Assembly: GCA_027450045.1 (NCBI GenBank) | Contig: DAIDKM010000001.1 | Location: 58,610-122,609, forward strand | DNA length: 64,000 bases | From: Paludibacter sp. | GTDB taxonomy: Bacteria > Bacteroidota > Bacteroidia > Bacteroidales > Paludibacteraceae | Reading direction: 5' to 3' | In this document: in pieces, positions 44,382 through 51,868 of the stretch | How positions within the stretch are numbered: position 1 is the stretch's first letter | Layout of the letters: each line of letters opens with the position of its first letter | Notes under the pieces: model-generated | Told to the model about the DNA's origin: nothing | Database searches by the model: none | Seen by the model: the letters and a program-made list of their open reading frames with translations, nothing else | Made by a program: the position numbers and the translations under genes

Positions 44382-44445
44382 TCTTCTGCTTTAAATAAAC
44401 AACTTAAATAATTATATTATAGTAGTTTATGTAAATAAAAAGTAT

Positions 44446-44646
44446 ATGACAAAATCAAAACGAACTTACGCAGAATCCATTGAAGAGTTAGATAGTTTAT
44501 TGTTGCAACTTGAAAAAAATGAAGTCCCTTTGGAAGAATTGGCTGTTATGGTGAAAAAAGCGACTGATTTGATACATCAGTGTCAAAAACAGTTGTTTGA
44601 AACCGATGCAGAAATCCAAAAACTATTAGAAAACATTATTTCATGA
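44446..44646 (+). CDS. xseB: Exodeoxyribonuclease VII small subunit
   Basis: Small helical partner of XseA in a nuclease that degrades single-stranded DNA. At 66 residues it has the family length, with the two-helix pattern SIEELDSLLLQLEKNEVPLEELAVMVKKATDLI and a C-terminal amphipathic helix. xseA is not next to it in this window, which is unusual because the two are normally paired; the neighbour is rfbB upstream. It converges on dgkA with a three-base gap. Confidence 0.85.
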   Translation: MTKSKRTYAESIEELDSLLLQLEKNEVPLEELAVMVKKATDLIHQCQKQLFETDAEIQKLLENIIS

Positions 44647-44649
44647 ATT

Positions 44650-45030
44650 TCAACGAATAAGCGCTATTATTTTTGGTAAAAAAATGACCGCTCCAATTAA
44701 TGCAGCCATACAACTGAGAACCAAAACAGCGCCTGCAGCAATGTCTTTTACAGCTCCGGCTTTTGGATTCCAGTCTGGTGAAATAATATCAACTAATTTT
44801 TCAATGGCAGTGTTGAAAAGTTCGGCAGCAATGACAATGCCAATACAACCAATAATTGCTGTCCATTCTAAAGCGCTTATATTCAATAAAAAAGAGGTTA
44901 TTATTGCCGCAAAGGAAATTATAATATGAACTTTAATGTTTATTTCGCCTTTCTTGAATGACAATCGTACTCCTTGAAATGCAAAACTAAAGCTTTTCAA
45001 AAAACGACGAAAAGATTGTTGTTTAATCAT
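44650..45030 (-). CDS. dgkA: Diacylglycerol/undecaprenol kinase, DgkA type
   Basis: Small integral-membrane kinase of the PAP2-unrelated DgkA family, which phosphorylates diacylglycerol or, in many Gram-positives and Bacteroidota, undecaprenol. An amphipathic N-terminus (FRRFLKSFSFAFQGVRLSFKKGEINIKVH) is followed by three membrane helices; the catalytic motif ELFNTAIEKLVD lies at about 70-81. Length (126) is standard. It is ten bases after marC in a minus-strand run rlmD-GT2-marC-dgkA. Confidence 0.92.
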   Translation of the reverse strand: MIKQQSFRRFLKSFSFAFQGVRLSFKKGEINIKVHIIISFAAIITSFLLNISALEWTAIIGCIGIVIAAELFNTAIEKLVDIISPDWNPKAGAVKDIAAGAVLVLSCMAALIGAVIFLPKIIALIR

Positions 45031-45040
45031 GAGTATTGAG

Positions 45041-45634
45041 TTATTTGTGCATCAACGTACCAAAAATAGATGCAATATTTGTGGCAAAGAGTTTTACAGC
45101 TATAGCTAACAAAATAATCCCGAAAAATTTCCTCAAAATATAGATTCCTCCTTTTCCTATCCATCGTTCAATTTTATCAGTCATTCTGAGAACGACATAC
45201 ACAAAGATCATATTCAACATCAGAGCAATGATGATATTAATTGTTTGATATTCTGCTCGCAATGAAAGTAATGAGGTAAAAGATCCTGGGCCTGCAATTA
45301 AAGGAAAAGCGAGCGGCACAATGGATGCAACGTTGGAGGGGCCATCCATTTTAAATATTTCAACGCCAAGAGTCATCTCAAAAGCCATAATGAAAATAAT
45401 AATTGAACCGGCTACTGCAAATGACTTAATGTCAACGCCAAACAACTTTAAAACAATATCGCCTGCAAACAAAAATCCAAGCATCACAACAAAAGAAATA
45501 GTCGTGACCATCAACGGATTGATCTGATTGTTTTTTTGTTTTATACCTAAGATAATGGGAAGTGACCCTAAAATATCGATGATGGCAAATAAAACGACAA
45601 AAGCGCTTGTTATTTCTAGAATGCTGATATTCAT
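45041..45634 (-). CDS. MarC family integral membrane protein
   Basis: Six-helix inner-membrane protein of the MarC (UPF0056) family, function unresolved despite the name from the mar locus. The family segment IMAFEMTLGVEIFKM and the PLAFPLIAGPGSFTSLL helix are clear, with LPIILGIKQKN after helix 1. Length (197) is normal. Its start overlaps the end of the GT2 gene by four bases (ATGA), so the two are translationally coupled; dgkA follows by ten bases. Confidence 0.9.
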   Translation of the reverse strand: MNISILEITSAFVVLFAIIDILGSLPIILGIKQKNNQINPLMVTTISFVVMLGFLFAGDIVLKLFGVDIKSFAVAGSIIIFIMAFEMTLGVEIFKMDGPSNVASIVPLAFPLIAGPGSFTSLLSLRAEYQTINIIIALMLNMIFVYVVLRMTDKIERWIGKGGIYILRKFFGIILLAIAVKLFATNIASIFGTLMHK

Positions 45635-46527
45635 AATATATTCTGGTTTTTAAAGGTAAGGATTTGATCGAGTGTTTGACGGTTAATCTGTTTTCGTTTG
45701 TCATCGTTGATCCATCCCCATTTATTAAAATAGCGTATCATATTGATGACGTGAATAACAAGGAGTTTCAAGTTTTTATAAGATCCCTGTTCATGGGTAT
45801 GTACAATGCTCACTTGTGGATAAAAAATAGTTTCATATTGTTCATGTATTCGGCGAGATAAATCAATATCTTCCGGATATAAGAAAAATTGTTCGTCAAA
45901 CAATCCAACTTCTTTTATGGCTTGCGTCCTCAATACCATAAAACATCCCGACAAATAAGGAACATTCAAAATTTTATCGTAACCCCATTCTTTTAATTGA
46001 AACTGATTCATTCTTTTAGCCGCCCATTGTTTAGGGATGAAACGTTTCATGAATACATCAATGGGTGTTGGAAGGAGTTTGCAAAGATATTGTAAGTTTC
46101 CGTTAGGATAAAATACTTTCGGCATTAAAGCTCCGACAGTTGGATTTTCTAGCATGAAGTCAACGATCTTATGCAAAATTTCTGGTTCGAATATAACATC
46201 GGGATTCATTACAACATGAAATCTCGTATTATAATTGATTGATTTTTTGAGAGCTATATTGTGTGCACGACCGAATCCGATGTTGTGATCATTTTTGGTA
46301 TATTGTATTGGTAAAGATAAAAACCTTGGTTCATCAGTAGCTGAATTGTCAATGAGAAAAATTGTTTGTACGACAGATGACTGCATCAACAAAGCAACAA
46401 GAGATGCTATCATCTCAAAAGGTTGTTCAAAACGAACGATAGAAACATTTAGATTTCCAATGTTGTGATCTGTTTGTGTTTCCTTATTTGATCGGATTGC
46501 ATGCTGATGATTTGTTTCTTTATCCAT
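45631..46527 (-). CDS. GT2 family glycosyltransferase (rhamnosyltransferase-like)
   Basis: Cytoplasmic-face GT-A fold transferase building a surface glycan. After a 25-residue Asn/Thr/His-rich start, the domain begins NVSIVRFEQP; the nucleotide-binding DNSATDEPRF, the FGRAHNIAL helix, the acidic metal motif MNPDV (near 106-110) and the acceptor segment SGCFMVLRTQAIKEVGLFDEQFFLYPEDIDLSRRI match the WbbL-like rhamnosyltransferase group. Rhamnose as donor is plausible given rfbB nearby, but not proven. It overlaps rlmD by eight bases and marC by four. Confidence 0.85.
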   Translation of the reverse strand: MDKETNHQHAIRSNKETQTDHNIGNLNVSIVRFEQPFEMIASLVALLMQSSVVQTIFLIDNSATDEPRFLSLPIQYTKNDHNIGFGRAHNIALKKSINYNTRFHVVMNPDVIFEPEILHKIVDFMLENPTVGALMPKVFYPNGNLQYLCKLLPTPIDVFMKRFIPKQWAAKRMNQFQLKEWGYDKILNVPYLSGCFMVLRTQAIKEVGLFDEQFFLYPEDIDLSRRIHEQYETIFYPQVSIVHTHEQGSYKNLKLLVIHVINMIRYFNKWGWINDDKRKQINRQTLDQILTFKNQNIL

Positions 46528-47938
46528 TCATTCTCAATTTCAATTGCACAACATTTTCAACATGTTGCGTATGTGGAAACATATCTACCGGTTGAACTTT
46601 CGTGACTTCGTATTGTTCATCAAGTAACTGTAAATCTCTGGCTTGTGTTGCCGGATTACAACTTACATAAACGATGCATTTCGGTTTAATTTCTAAAATC
46701 TTTTCAATCACATCTTTGTGCATCCCTGCTCTGGGTGGATCAGTAATCAAAACGTCAGGCATTCCATACGTATTGATAAATGCGTCATTCATCACGTCTT
46801 TAATATCACCGGCAAAAAAAAGTGTGTTGTCAACGTGGTTAAGTTGAGCATTTGATATTGCATCTTCAATAGCTTCAGGAACATATTCAATTCCAATAAC
46901 TTGACGTGTCGTTTTGGCTATAAAATTTGCAATTGTGCCAGTGCCAGTGTACAAATCATAAACTAATTCATTCCCTGTCAATTCAGCAAATTCACGTACA
47001 ATTTTATAAAGTTCATATGCTTGTATCGAATTAGTTTGATAAAATGATTTTGGTCCAATCTTAAACTGGAGCGATTCCATTTGTTCTAAAATATAATCAC
47101 GCCCATGAAATAGGAGTACCTGTTGATCTGTAATGCTATCGTTTGCTTTTTCATTGACGATATAAACTAATGAAGTGATTTCGGGAAACTGCTCAACTAA
47201 AAATTTCATTAGTTGATTACGTAGTTCTGTTTCTTCATAATAAAATACCATGATAACCATCAATTCGCCAGTCGTTGTAGTTCGAATGATCATATTTCTA
47301 AGCCACCCTTCTTGATTTCGCAAATCAAAGAAGGACATTTGATGCGCTATTGCATATTCTTTAATAGCATTTCGAATTCGATTTGAAACATCGCTCTGCA
47401 ACCAACATGTTTTAATGTCCAATACTTTGTCAAACAAGGTTGGGATATGGAATCCAAGGGCGTTTCTATCTTCAATTGTTTCTCCTGACTGAAGTTCGTT
47501 TTCGGTCATCCAGCGTTTATTAGAAAATGTGAATTCAAGTTTATTGCGATAGAATGTAGCATGGGCTGCTCCAAGAATGGGTGAAATATCCGGAAGTGAG
47601 ATTTTACCAATGCGCTGCAAATTGTCGATTACTTGTTTCTGCTTATAGAACAATTGTTTATCATAACGTATATGTTGCCATTTGCATCCTCCACACGTAC
47701 CGAAATGCTCACAAAAAGGTTCTACACGTTCGTCTGAATAATGATGAAAAGTAATTGCCTTACCTTCAGCATAACTATTACGTTTTTTTGTCAGTTGAAT
47801 ATCGACTATATCGCCAGGCGCTACAAATGGGATAAAGATTACCCAATCGTTGACTTTGGCCACTGCTTTTCCTTCGGCTGCAATATCCACTATCGAAACT
47901 TCAGTCAAAACTGGAAGTTGTTTTTTTATATGTCTCAC
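46520..47938 (-). CDS. rlmD: 23S rRNA (uracil-C5)-methyltransferase, RlmD/RumA type
   Basis: SAM-dependent enzyme that methylates C5 of a 23S rRNA uridine. An N-terminal TRAM domain (residues 8-65) is followed by the iron-sulfur cysteines 76, 82, 85 and 178; the SAM-binding LYTGTGTIANFIA lies near 317-329; the catalytic Cys427 is in VSCNPAT and the final Glu in HVENVV. Length (472) is typical. It heads the run rlmD-GT2-marC-dgkA with overlapping ends and has a minus-strand TAATTTTG element 21 bases before the ATG. RlmC/RlmCD specificity cannot be excluded. Confidence 0.93.
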   Translation of the reverse strand: MRHIKKQLPVLTEVSIVDIAAEGKAVAKVNDWVIFIPFVAPGDIVDIQLTKKRNSYAEGKAITFHHYSDERVEPFCEHFGTCGGCKWQHIRYDKQLFYKQKQVIDNLQRIGKISLPDISPILGAAHATFYRNKLEFTFSNKRWMTENELQSGETIEDRNALGFHIPTLFDKVLDIKTCWLQSDVSNRIRNAIKEYAIAHQMSFFDLRNQEGWLRNMIIRTTTTGELMVIMVFYYEETELRNQLMKFLVEQFPEITSLVYIVNEKANDSITDQQVLLFHGRDYILEQMESLQFKIGPKSFYQTNSIQAYELYKIVREFAELTGNELVYDLYTGTGTIANFIAKTTRQVIGIEYVPEAIEDAISNAQLNHVDNTLFFAGDIKDVMNDAFINTYGMPDVLITDPPRAGMHKDVIEKILEIKPKCIVYVSCNPATQARDLQLLDEQYEVTKVQPVDMFPHTQHVENVVQLKLRMNG

Positions 47939-47958
47939 TTGGTTGTTTTTTTTATTTG

Positions 47959-47966
47959 CAAAATTA
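47959..47966 (-). promoter_or_regulatory. -7 promoter element for the rlmD operon
   Basis: The minus strand reads TAATTTTG (TAnnTTTG), 21 bases before the rlmD ATG, implying a very short leader. Confidence 0.5.
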
Positions 47967-48277
47967 AATATTTATCTCGGGTATTCAAAAAGGAAGTAGA
48001 GGGAACCCTTGTTATCATAGCAATATCTTCAGCTGGCCTTAGATATTATGCAAAAAATCGAATTCTCAGTACGTCCATATCTATTCAATATCACTTTAAA
48101 ATGTTATATATCATATAATTATAATTGTTTTTTGAGATCGAATTCATGAGATTGTTTTTAAGATTATCCCGCAAAACAGACTTAGGAGCGTGAAACACAA
48201 AAAAGAGCATTGAATTCTATCATAGGGTTTCGTATTAACGCAAAATTGTACAGATGAAAATAAATTGGAGGGAAGGT

Positions 48278-48322
48278 ATGCGAATTAAGAAAGGATTGAT
48301 TGGCAGATTTGGCAATGCATAA
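48278..48322 (+). CDS. Possible 14-residue basic peptide with SD-like site
   Basis: ATG at 48278 opens a 14-codon frame (MRIKKGLIGRFGNA) ending in TAA, preceded by GGAGGGAAGGT. Such a strong purine-rich site is rare in this window, where most genes show no Shine-Dalgarno sequence. The first TACATTTGTA repeat begins nine bases after its stop. There is no promoter element close upstream and nothing to compare it with, so this may be chance. Confidence 0.2.
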   Translation: MRIKKGLIGRFGNA

Positions 48323-48330
48323 TCTCTAAT

Positions 48331-48398
48331 TACATTTGTAAACGCATAAACCAAGTACAAAGTTACACTTCTTCGAGATACAATGCTCTACAAATGTA
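48331..48398. promoter_or_regulatory. Distal pair of TACATTTGTA dyads, facing each other
   Basis: One copy lies at 48331-48340 on the plus strand and one at 48389-48398 in inverse orientation (TACAAATGTA). Each contains TACATTTG, a perfect TAnnTTTG -7 element, so the two would fire toward one another. A further minus-strand TAACTTTG lies at 48358-48365. They are 440-500 bases upstream of the XRE gene. Confidence 0.5.
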
Positions 48399-48730
48399 CT
48401 TTTTGTAATGCCGATTGATCTCCTTTTACAAAACAACAAAATAGCATTATTGTTTATTACTATCATGGAGTATTTGGCAATCAAATTATTGTATATCAAT
48501 ATGTTGTTGTTAAATATTAAACTCATAATTGAATGCCATTCTTTTATCATTATAGAATTTGATCAGATTGCCACCAAAACGTATATTGTATAAGTCTTAC
48601 TATTTATATATCAATACAATATAGACGTTTCATAAATCATTAGTTTTCTATGGTCTATTAGATATGGCCTTTCTATAGTGTATTCGTTATCAACTCTGTC
48701 TAAACAATACTATATGTAGTTTGCGTTATT

Positions 48731-48807
48731 TACATTTGTAATGCGTATTCTTGCTCAAATACATTTGTATTGTATTGCTTTTGTGAATTTGTTTGTTTAC
48801 ATTTGTA
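48731..48807 (+). promoter_or_regulatory. Proximal triplet of TACATTTGTA dyads: promoter/operator of the XRE gene
   Basis: Three direct copies of TACATTTGTA at 48731-48740, 48760-48769 and 48798-48807. The sequence is a TACA-TT-TGTA dyad and at the same time holds the -7 element TACATTTG. The last copy lies 28 bases before the ATG at 48836, so it is the likely promoter; a repressor bound to the dyad would cover it. Autoregulation by the XRE protein is inferred, not shown. Confidence 0.6.
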
Positions 48808-48835
48808 GCGTGGTTGAAATGTAATAATAATTGCC

Positions 48836-49282
48836 ATGAAAGATAGAATTCTACAAATCATAGAGACTGAGCATCTCACATCGGGTAAATTTGCTTTGAC
48901 TATCGGTACACAACCGTCTATCATTTCTCATATATTAAACGGAAGAAACAAACCGAGTATGGAAATTATTCAAAAAATTCTTTCAACGTTCCCTACAGTC
49001 AATCCTGACTGGCTAATATTAGGATCCGGCTCGATGTATCGCTCATCATCTTTCGTGTCAGGCCAGCCGTCATTATTTGATGATGTAAAATCTAAAACGT
49101 CTGACACGAATCAAAAGTTGATTTTCAGCAAGGAAATAGCTGGCACTTCAAAAGAAGATACTTCTTCAGTTCTCAATACCTCATTATCTGCTATTGTTCA
49201 AGCAAAAAAAATCAATAAGATAACAGTCTATTATTCAGACATGACGTTCGAGGAATTTATACCATCAACTTCTATTTTGTAG
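48836..49282 (+). CDS. XRE-family (CI repressor-like) transcriptional regulator
   Basis: A 148-residue DNA-binding protein. Residues 3-60 form a five-helix XRE domain, with the helix-turn-helix in SGKFALTIGTQPSIISHILNGRNKPS (16-41) and the closing PDWLILGSGSMY. The following SGQPSLFDDV to about residue 115 is a polar linker, and the last 30 residues (AIVQAKKINKITVYYSDMTFEEFIP) look like a small beta/oligomerisation element common to this Bacteroidota group. No phage or toxin gene is adjacent, so it is a chromosomal regulator rather than a prophage repressor. Repeated dyads upstream suggest that it controls its own promoter. Confidence 0.85.
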   Translation: MKDRILQIIETEHLTSGKFALTIGTQPSIISHILNGRNKPSMEIIQKILSTFPTVNPDWLILGSGSMYRSSSFVSGQPSLFDDVKSKTSDTNQKLIFSKEIAGTSKEDTSSVLNTSLSAIVQAKKINKITVYYSDMTFEEFIPSTSIL

Positions 49283-49331
49283 CCGCATATTATAGGTAAC
49301 TGTGATTATTGTCTGAACATTGAATTTTCCC

Positions 49332-49339
49332 TACTTTTG
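49332..49339 (+). promoter_or_regulatory. -7 promoter element for pyrK-pyrD
   Basis: TACTTTTG matches TAnnTTTG and implies a leader of about 95 bases before the pyrK ATG. I see no attenuator hairpin or PyrR-type anti-terminator in that leader. Confidence 0.55.
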
Positions 49340-49443
49340 CACATAAATATGTTGCAATGCATGATGTTTGTATCTTATGTATCTAAAGACATGATTTATT
49401 GGTTTTTACATAGCTATTTTGATTAGAACATATAAAAGAAAAA

Positions 49444-50217
49444 ATGAAAAAAATCATCGGAGATTTGGTTGTTTCAGAGAATATCCCATTGAAAAACAAT
49501 CATTTCTTATTGAAATTAACTCAAGCTGAGCCATTGCCTCATATATTGCCAGGCCAGTTTGTGCAGTTGAAAATTGACGATACCCCTTCTGTTTTTTTAA
49601 GACGTACCTTTTCAATAAACTACGTAGATCGCAAAAAAAATGAGATTTGGTTATTAATTCAAGTTGTAGGTGATGGAACGCGTTCATTAAGTAATTGTAA
49701 AATAGGCGATTCATTAAATCTCATTTATCCATTGGGAAATTCATTTTCTATGCCAACTTCTTCACAATCAAGGTTATTATTGGTTGGAGGCGGAGTAGGA
49801 GTGGCTCCTTTGTTATTTTTAGGTGCAATATTGGCAGAAAAGGGTTTTTCGCCTTCTTTTTTGCTTGGAGCACGAAATATCGATGGATTGATTGAACTTG
49901 AAAAATTTCAACAGTTTGGAGACGTATATATTGCCACTGAAGACGGATCGGCTGGTGAAATCGGTTTTGTGACTGATCACTCAATCTTGAAAAATTCGTT
50001 TGATAAAATCTACACTTGTGGACCGACGCCAATGATGCAAGCTATCTCTCAATTTGCAGAAAATCAATTTATTGATTGTGAAGTTTCTCTCGAAAATAAA
50101 ATGGCATGTGGCATTGGAGCTTGTCTGTGTTGTGTTACACAAACTCATCAAGGCAATCAATGTGTCTGTACAGATGGACCAGTATTTAATACAAAAGAGT
50201 TGGCATGGCAAATTTAA
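49444..50217 (+). CDS. pyrK: Dihydroorotate dehydrogenase electron-transfer subunit
   Basis: FAD and 2Fe-2S subunit that passes electrons from dihydroorotate oxidation to NAD+ in class 1B enzymes. The FAD-binding barrel includes LRRTFSINY (about 53-61), the NAD-binding fold starts [17 protein letters not shown] (114-130) and the iron-sulfur ligands are Cys222, 227, 230 and 242 in [11 protein letters not shown] and CVCTDGPVF. Length (257) is typical. Its 3' end overlaps pyrD by 13 bases, so the two subunits are made together. Confidence 0.95.
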   Translation: MKKIIGDLVVSENIPLKNNHFLLKLTQAEPLPHILPGQFVQLKIDDTPSVFLRRTFSINYVDRKKNEIWLLIQVVGDGTRSLSNCKIGDSLNLIYPLGNSFSMPTSSQSRLLLVGGGVGVAPLLFLGAILAEKGFSPSFLLGARNIDGLIELEKFQQFGDVYIATEDGSAGEIGFVTDHSILKNSFDKIYTCGPTPMMQAISQFAENQFIDCEVSLENKMACGIGACLCCVTQTHQGNQCVCTDGPVFNTKELAWQI

Positions 50218-51119
50218 CGACAAAAATAGGTGACCTTACGCTAAAAAATCCTGTTATTACAGCTTCCGGCACGTTTGGATACGGCGAAGAATATCTTGAT
50301 TTTTTGGACATCAATCAATTAGGAGGTATTTGTGTCAAAGGCACAACGTTGCACCGACGAGAAGGAAATCCTTATCCAAGAATGGCGGAAACGCCATCCG
50401 GCATGTTGAATGCGGTAGGATTGCAAAATAAAGGGGTTGATTATTTTATAAATACAATTTATCCCCGTCTAACAGTATTTGAAACCGCATTTATTGTCAA
50501 TGTTTCTGGCTCAACATTAGAAGATTACATTGAAACAGCTGAAAAAATAAATTCATTGTCATTTATTCCTGCAATTGAATTAAACATATCATGTCCTAAT
50601 GTAAAACAAGGTGGTATGGCCTTTGGCGTTGACAAAGATATGGCAGCAGAAGTGGTTAAAGAGGTTCGCAAAGTGTATCATAAAACACTGATTGTTAAAT
50701 TGTCACCTAATGTAACTGACATTGTTTCCATAGCAGAAGCTGTTGAACACGTAGGCGCTGATGCAGTGTCGCTTATTAACACTTTATTAGGGATGGCTAT
50801 TGATGCTGAAACACAAAAGCCATTACTATCAACTATTACTGGAGGTTTATCGGGTCCATGTGTCAAGCCAATTGCGTTACGTATGGTGTGGCAAGTTGCT
50901 CATGCAGTGAAAATTCCTGTCGTTGGGATGGGTGGAATTAGTAATGCGCGCGATGCAATTGAATTTTTCTTAGCTGGGGCAACAGCTATTGAAGTGGGAA
51001 CTGCTAATTTTATTGATCCAGCTGTTAGTCTTCAAGTAATTCAAGGCGTTAACGATTATTTACAACGCCATCATTGTGAGTCAATTAATGATATTATTGG
51101 TGCCTTGAAAACAGTATGA
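50205..51119 (+). CDS. pyrD: Dihydroorotate dehydrogenase B (NAD+), catalytic subunit
   Basis: FMN enzyme that oxidises dihydroorotate to orotate, step four of pyrimidine synthesis. The start [13 protein letters not shown], the substrate loop [10 protein letters not shown], the catalytic Cys130 in [22 protein letters not shown] and the phosphate-binding [26 protein letters not shown] are all present. Cys rather than Ser and the adjacent pyrK mark class 1B. Length (304) is normal. It converges on folA, 11 bases apart. Confidence 0.96.
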   Translation: MANLTTKIGDLTLKNPVITASGTFGYGEEYLDFLDINQLGGICVKGTTLHRREGNPYPRMAETPSGMLNAVGLQNKGVDYFINTIYPRLTVFETAFIVNVSGSTLEDYIETAEKINSLSFIPAIELNISCPNVKQGGMAFGVDKDMAAEVVKEVRKVYHKTLIVKLSPNVTDIVSIAEAVEHVGADAVSLINTLLGMAIDAETQKPLLSTITGGLSGPCVKPIALRMVWQVAHAVKIPVVGMGGISNARDAIEFFLAGATAIEVGTANFIDPAVSLQVIQGVNDYLQRHHCESINDIIGALKTV

Positions 51120-51130
51120 TTGATTGAATA

Positions 51131-51622
51131 TTAATCAATACGTTCATAATTTATGAACGAGAAGTGATATGGATTTGCGTCTGTTTCAGGATGATCTTCT
51201 GAAAAAGTTGTGTGCCATTGAGTAGTATCTATAATTGGAAAAAATGCGTCTGCTTCAAAAGGTGCATGAATAAAGGTTAAGTACAATTTATCGGCTTGAT
51301 TAAGTGTTTGATGATAGAGAGAACTCCCTCCGATGATGAAAATTTCTTCCTCGTCTTTACATAATTGCAAAGCTTCTTCCAAGGAATGTGCAACCAAGCA
51401 GCCCGGGAATTGAAGAGATTGAGTTGTTACGACTATGTTTCTTCTTTTAGGCAAAGCTCCTTTAGGAAGAGAAAGGAATGTATTGCGTCCCATAATCACC
51501 GTGTGATGCAGCGTAAGCTGTTTAAACCGTTGTAAATCTTCTGAAATATGGCACAATAATTGGTTGTTTTTACCGATTGCATTATTGGCTGCGATGGCGG
51601 CAATGATTGAGAGTTTGGGCAT
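51131..51622 (-). CDS. folA: Dihydrofolate reductase
   Basis: NADPH-dependent reduction of dihydrofolate to tetrahydrofolate. Residues 1-30 carry SIIAAIAANNAIGKNNQLLCHISEDLQRFK with the substrate Glu/Asp position in SEDL; VIMGRNTFLSLP follows and the cofactor loop EIFIIGGSSLYHQTL lies near 92-106. Length (163) is standard. thyA, often adjacent in Bacteroidota, is not present. A minus-strand TATATTTG element lies 30 bases upstream. A nine-base inverted repeat sits in its last codons (51141-51159). Confidence 0.95.
   Translation of the reverse strand: MPKLSIIAAIAANNAIGKNNQLLCHISEDLQRFKQLTLHHTVIMGRNTFLSLPKGALPKRRNIVVTTQSLQFPGCLVAHSLEEALQLCKDEEEIFIIGGSSLYHQTLNQADKLYLTFIHAPFEADAFFPIIDTTQWHTTFSEDHPETDANPYHFSFINYERID
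51141..51159. repeat. Inverted repeat at the pyrD/folA junction
   Basis: CGTTCATAA-T-TTATGAACG, a perfect nine-base dyad inside the last codons of folA and 22 bases past the pyrD stop. No T-tract follows on either side, and a single-base centre makes a hairpin strained, so it is either a weak terminator for pyrD or a protein site. Confidence 0.3.
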
Positions 51623-51651
51623 GAAAAATGAGGTAAATGATTTCTATGGGA

Positions 51652-51659
51652 CAAATATA
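51652..51659 (-). promoter_or_regulatory. -7 promoter element for folA
   Basis: The minus strand reads TATATTTG (TAnnTTTG), 30 bases before the folA ATG. Confidence 0.5.
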
Positions 51660-51817
51660 TCTATTTTTGACGATGTATGAATGCAGTGTTAATCAAAAAT
51701 GAGATTATACGAAGAAAATATATGATACTCATAAAAGCAAACTCCAAGAAGCCGTGAAAAATAATAAATATGCCAATTTATTGTTGCAAGATGCAGTAGT
51801 GTTAGGAGAAAATAGGC

Positions 51818-51825
51818 TAAATTTG
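51818..51825 (+). promoter_or_regulatory. -7 promoter element for maeB
   Basis: TAAATTTG matches TAnnTTTG, 44 bases before the maeB ATG. Confidence 0.5.
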
Positions 51826-51868
51826 CAGCATCGTTAACTCACCAAATACAAATCATTCATCAAATAAC

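Larger units (their letters stand above)
47939..48835. other. Largest gene-poor interval: operator/promoter repeats upstream of the XRE regulator
   Basis: Almost 900 bases of strongly AT-rich DNA without a convincing long gene. It contains five copies of TACATTTGTA (one inverted), a TAnnTTTG element for rlmD at its left end and a 14-codon reading frame with a purine-rich site (48278-48322). The three small frames in the ORF track here (74, 61 and the tail of 125 residues) are low-complexity AT-driven reads and are not accepted. Confidence 0.5.

Noticed and set aside
47741-48118. 125-residue plus-strand ORF over the start of rlmD
   Set aside because: Most of it is antisense to rlmD; the remaining 50 residues show no recognisable family.
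48326-48593. Two small overlapping ORFs (74 and 61 residues) in the gene-poor interval
   Set aside because: Ile/Asn/Leu-rich reads of AT-rich DNA, overlapping each other and the dyad repeats; no convincing start signal.
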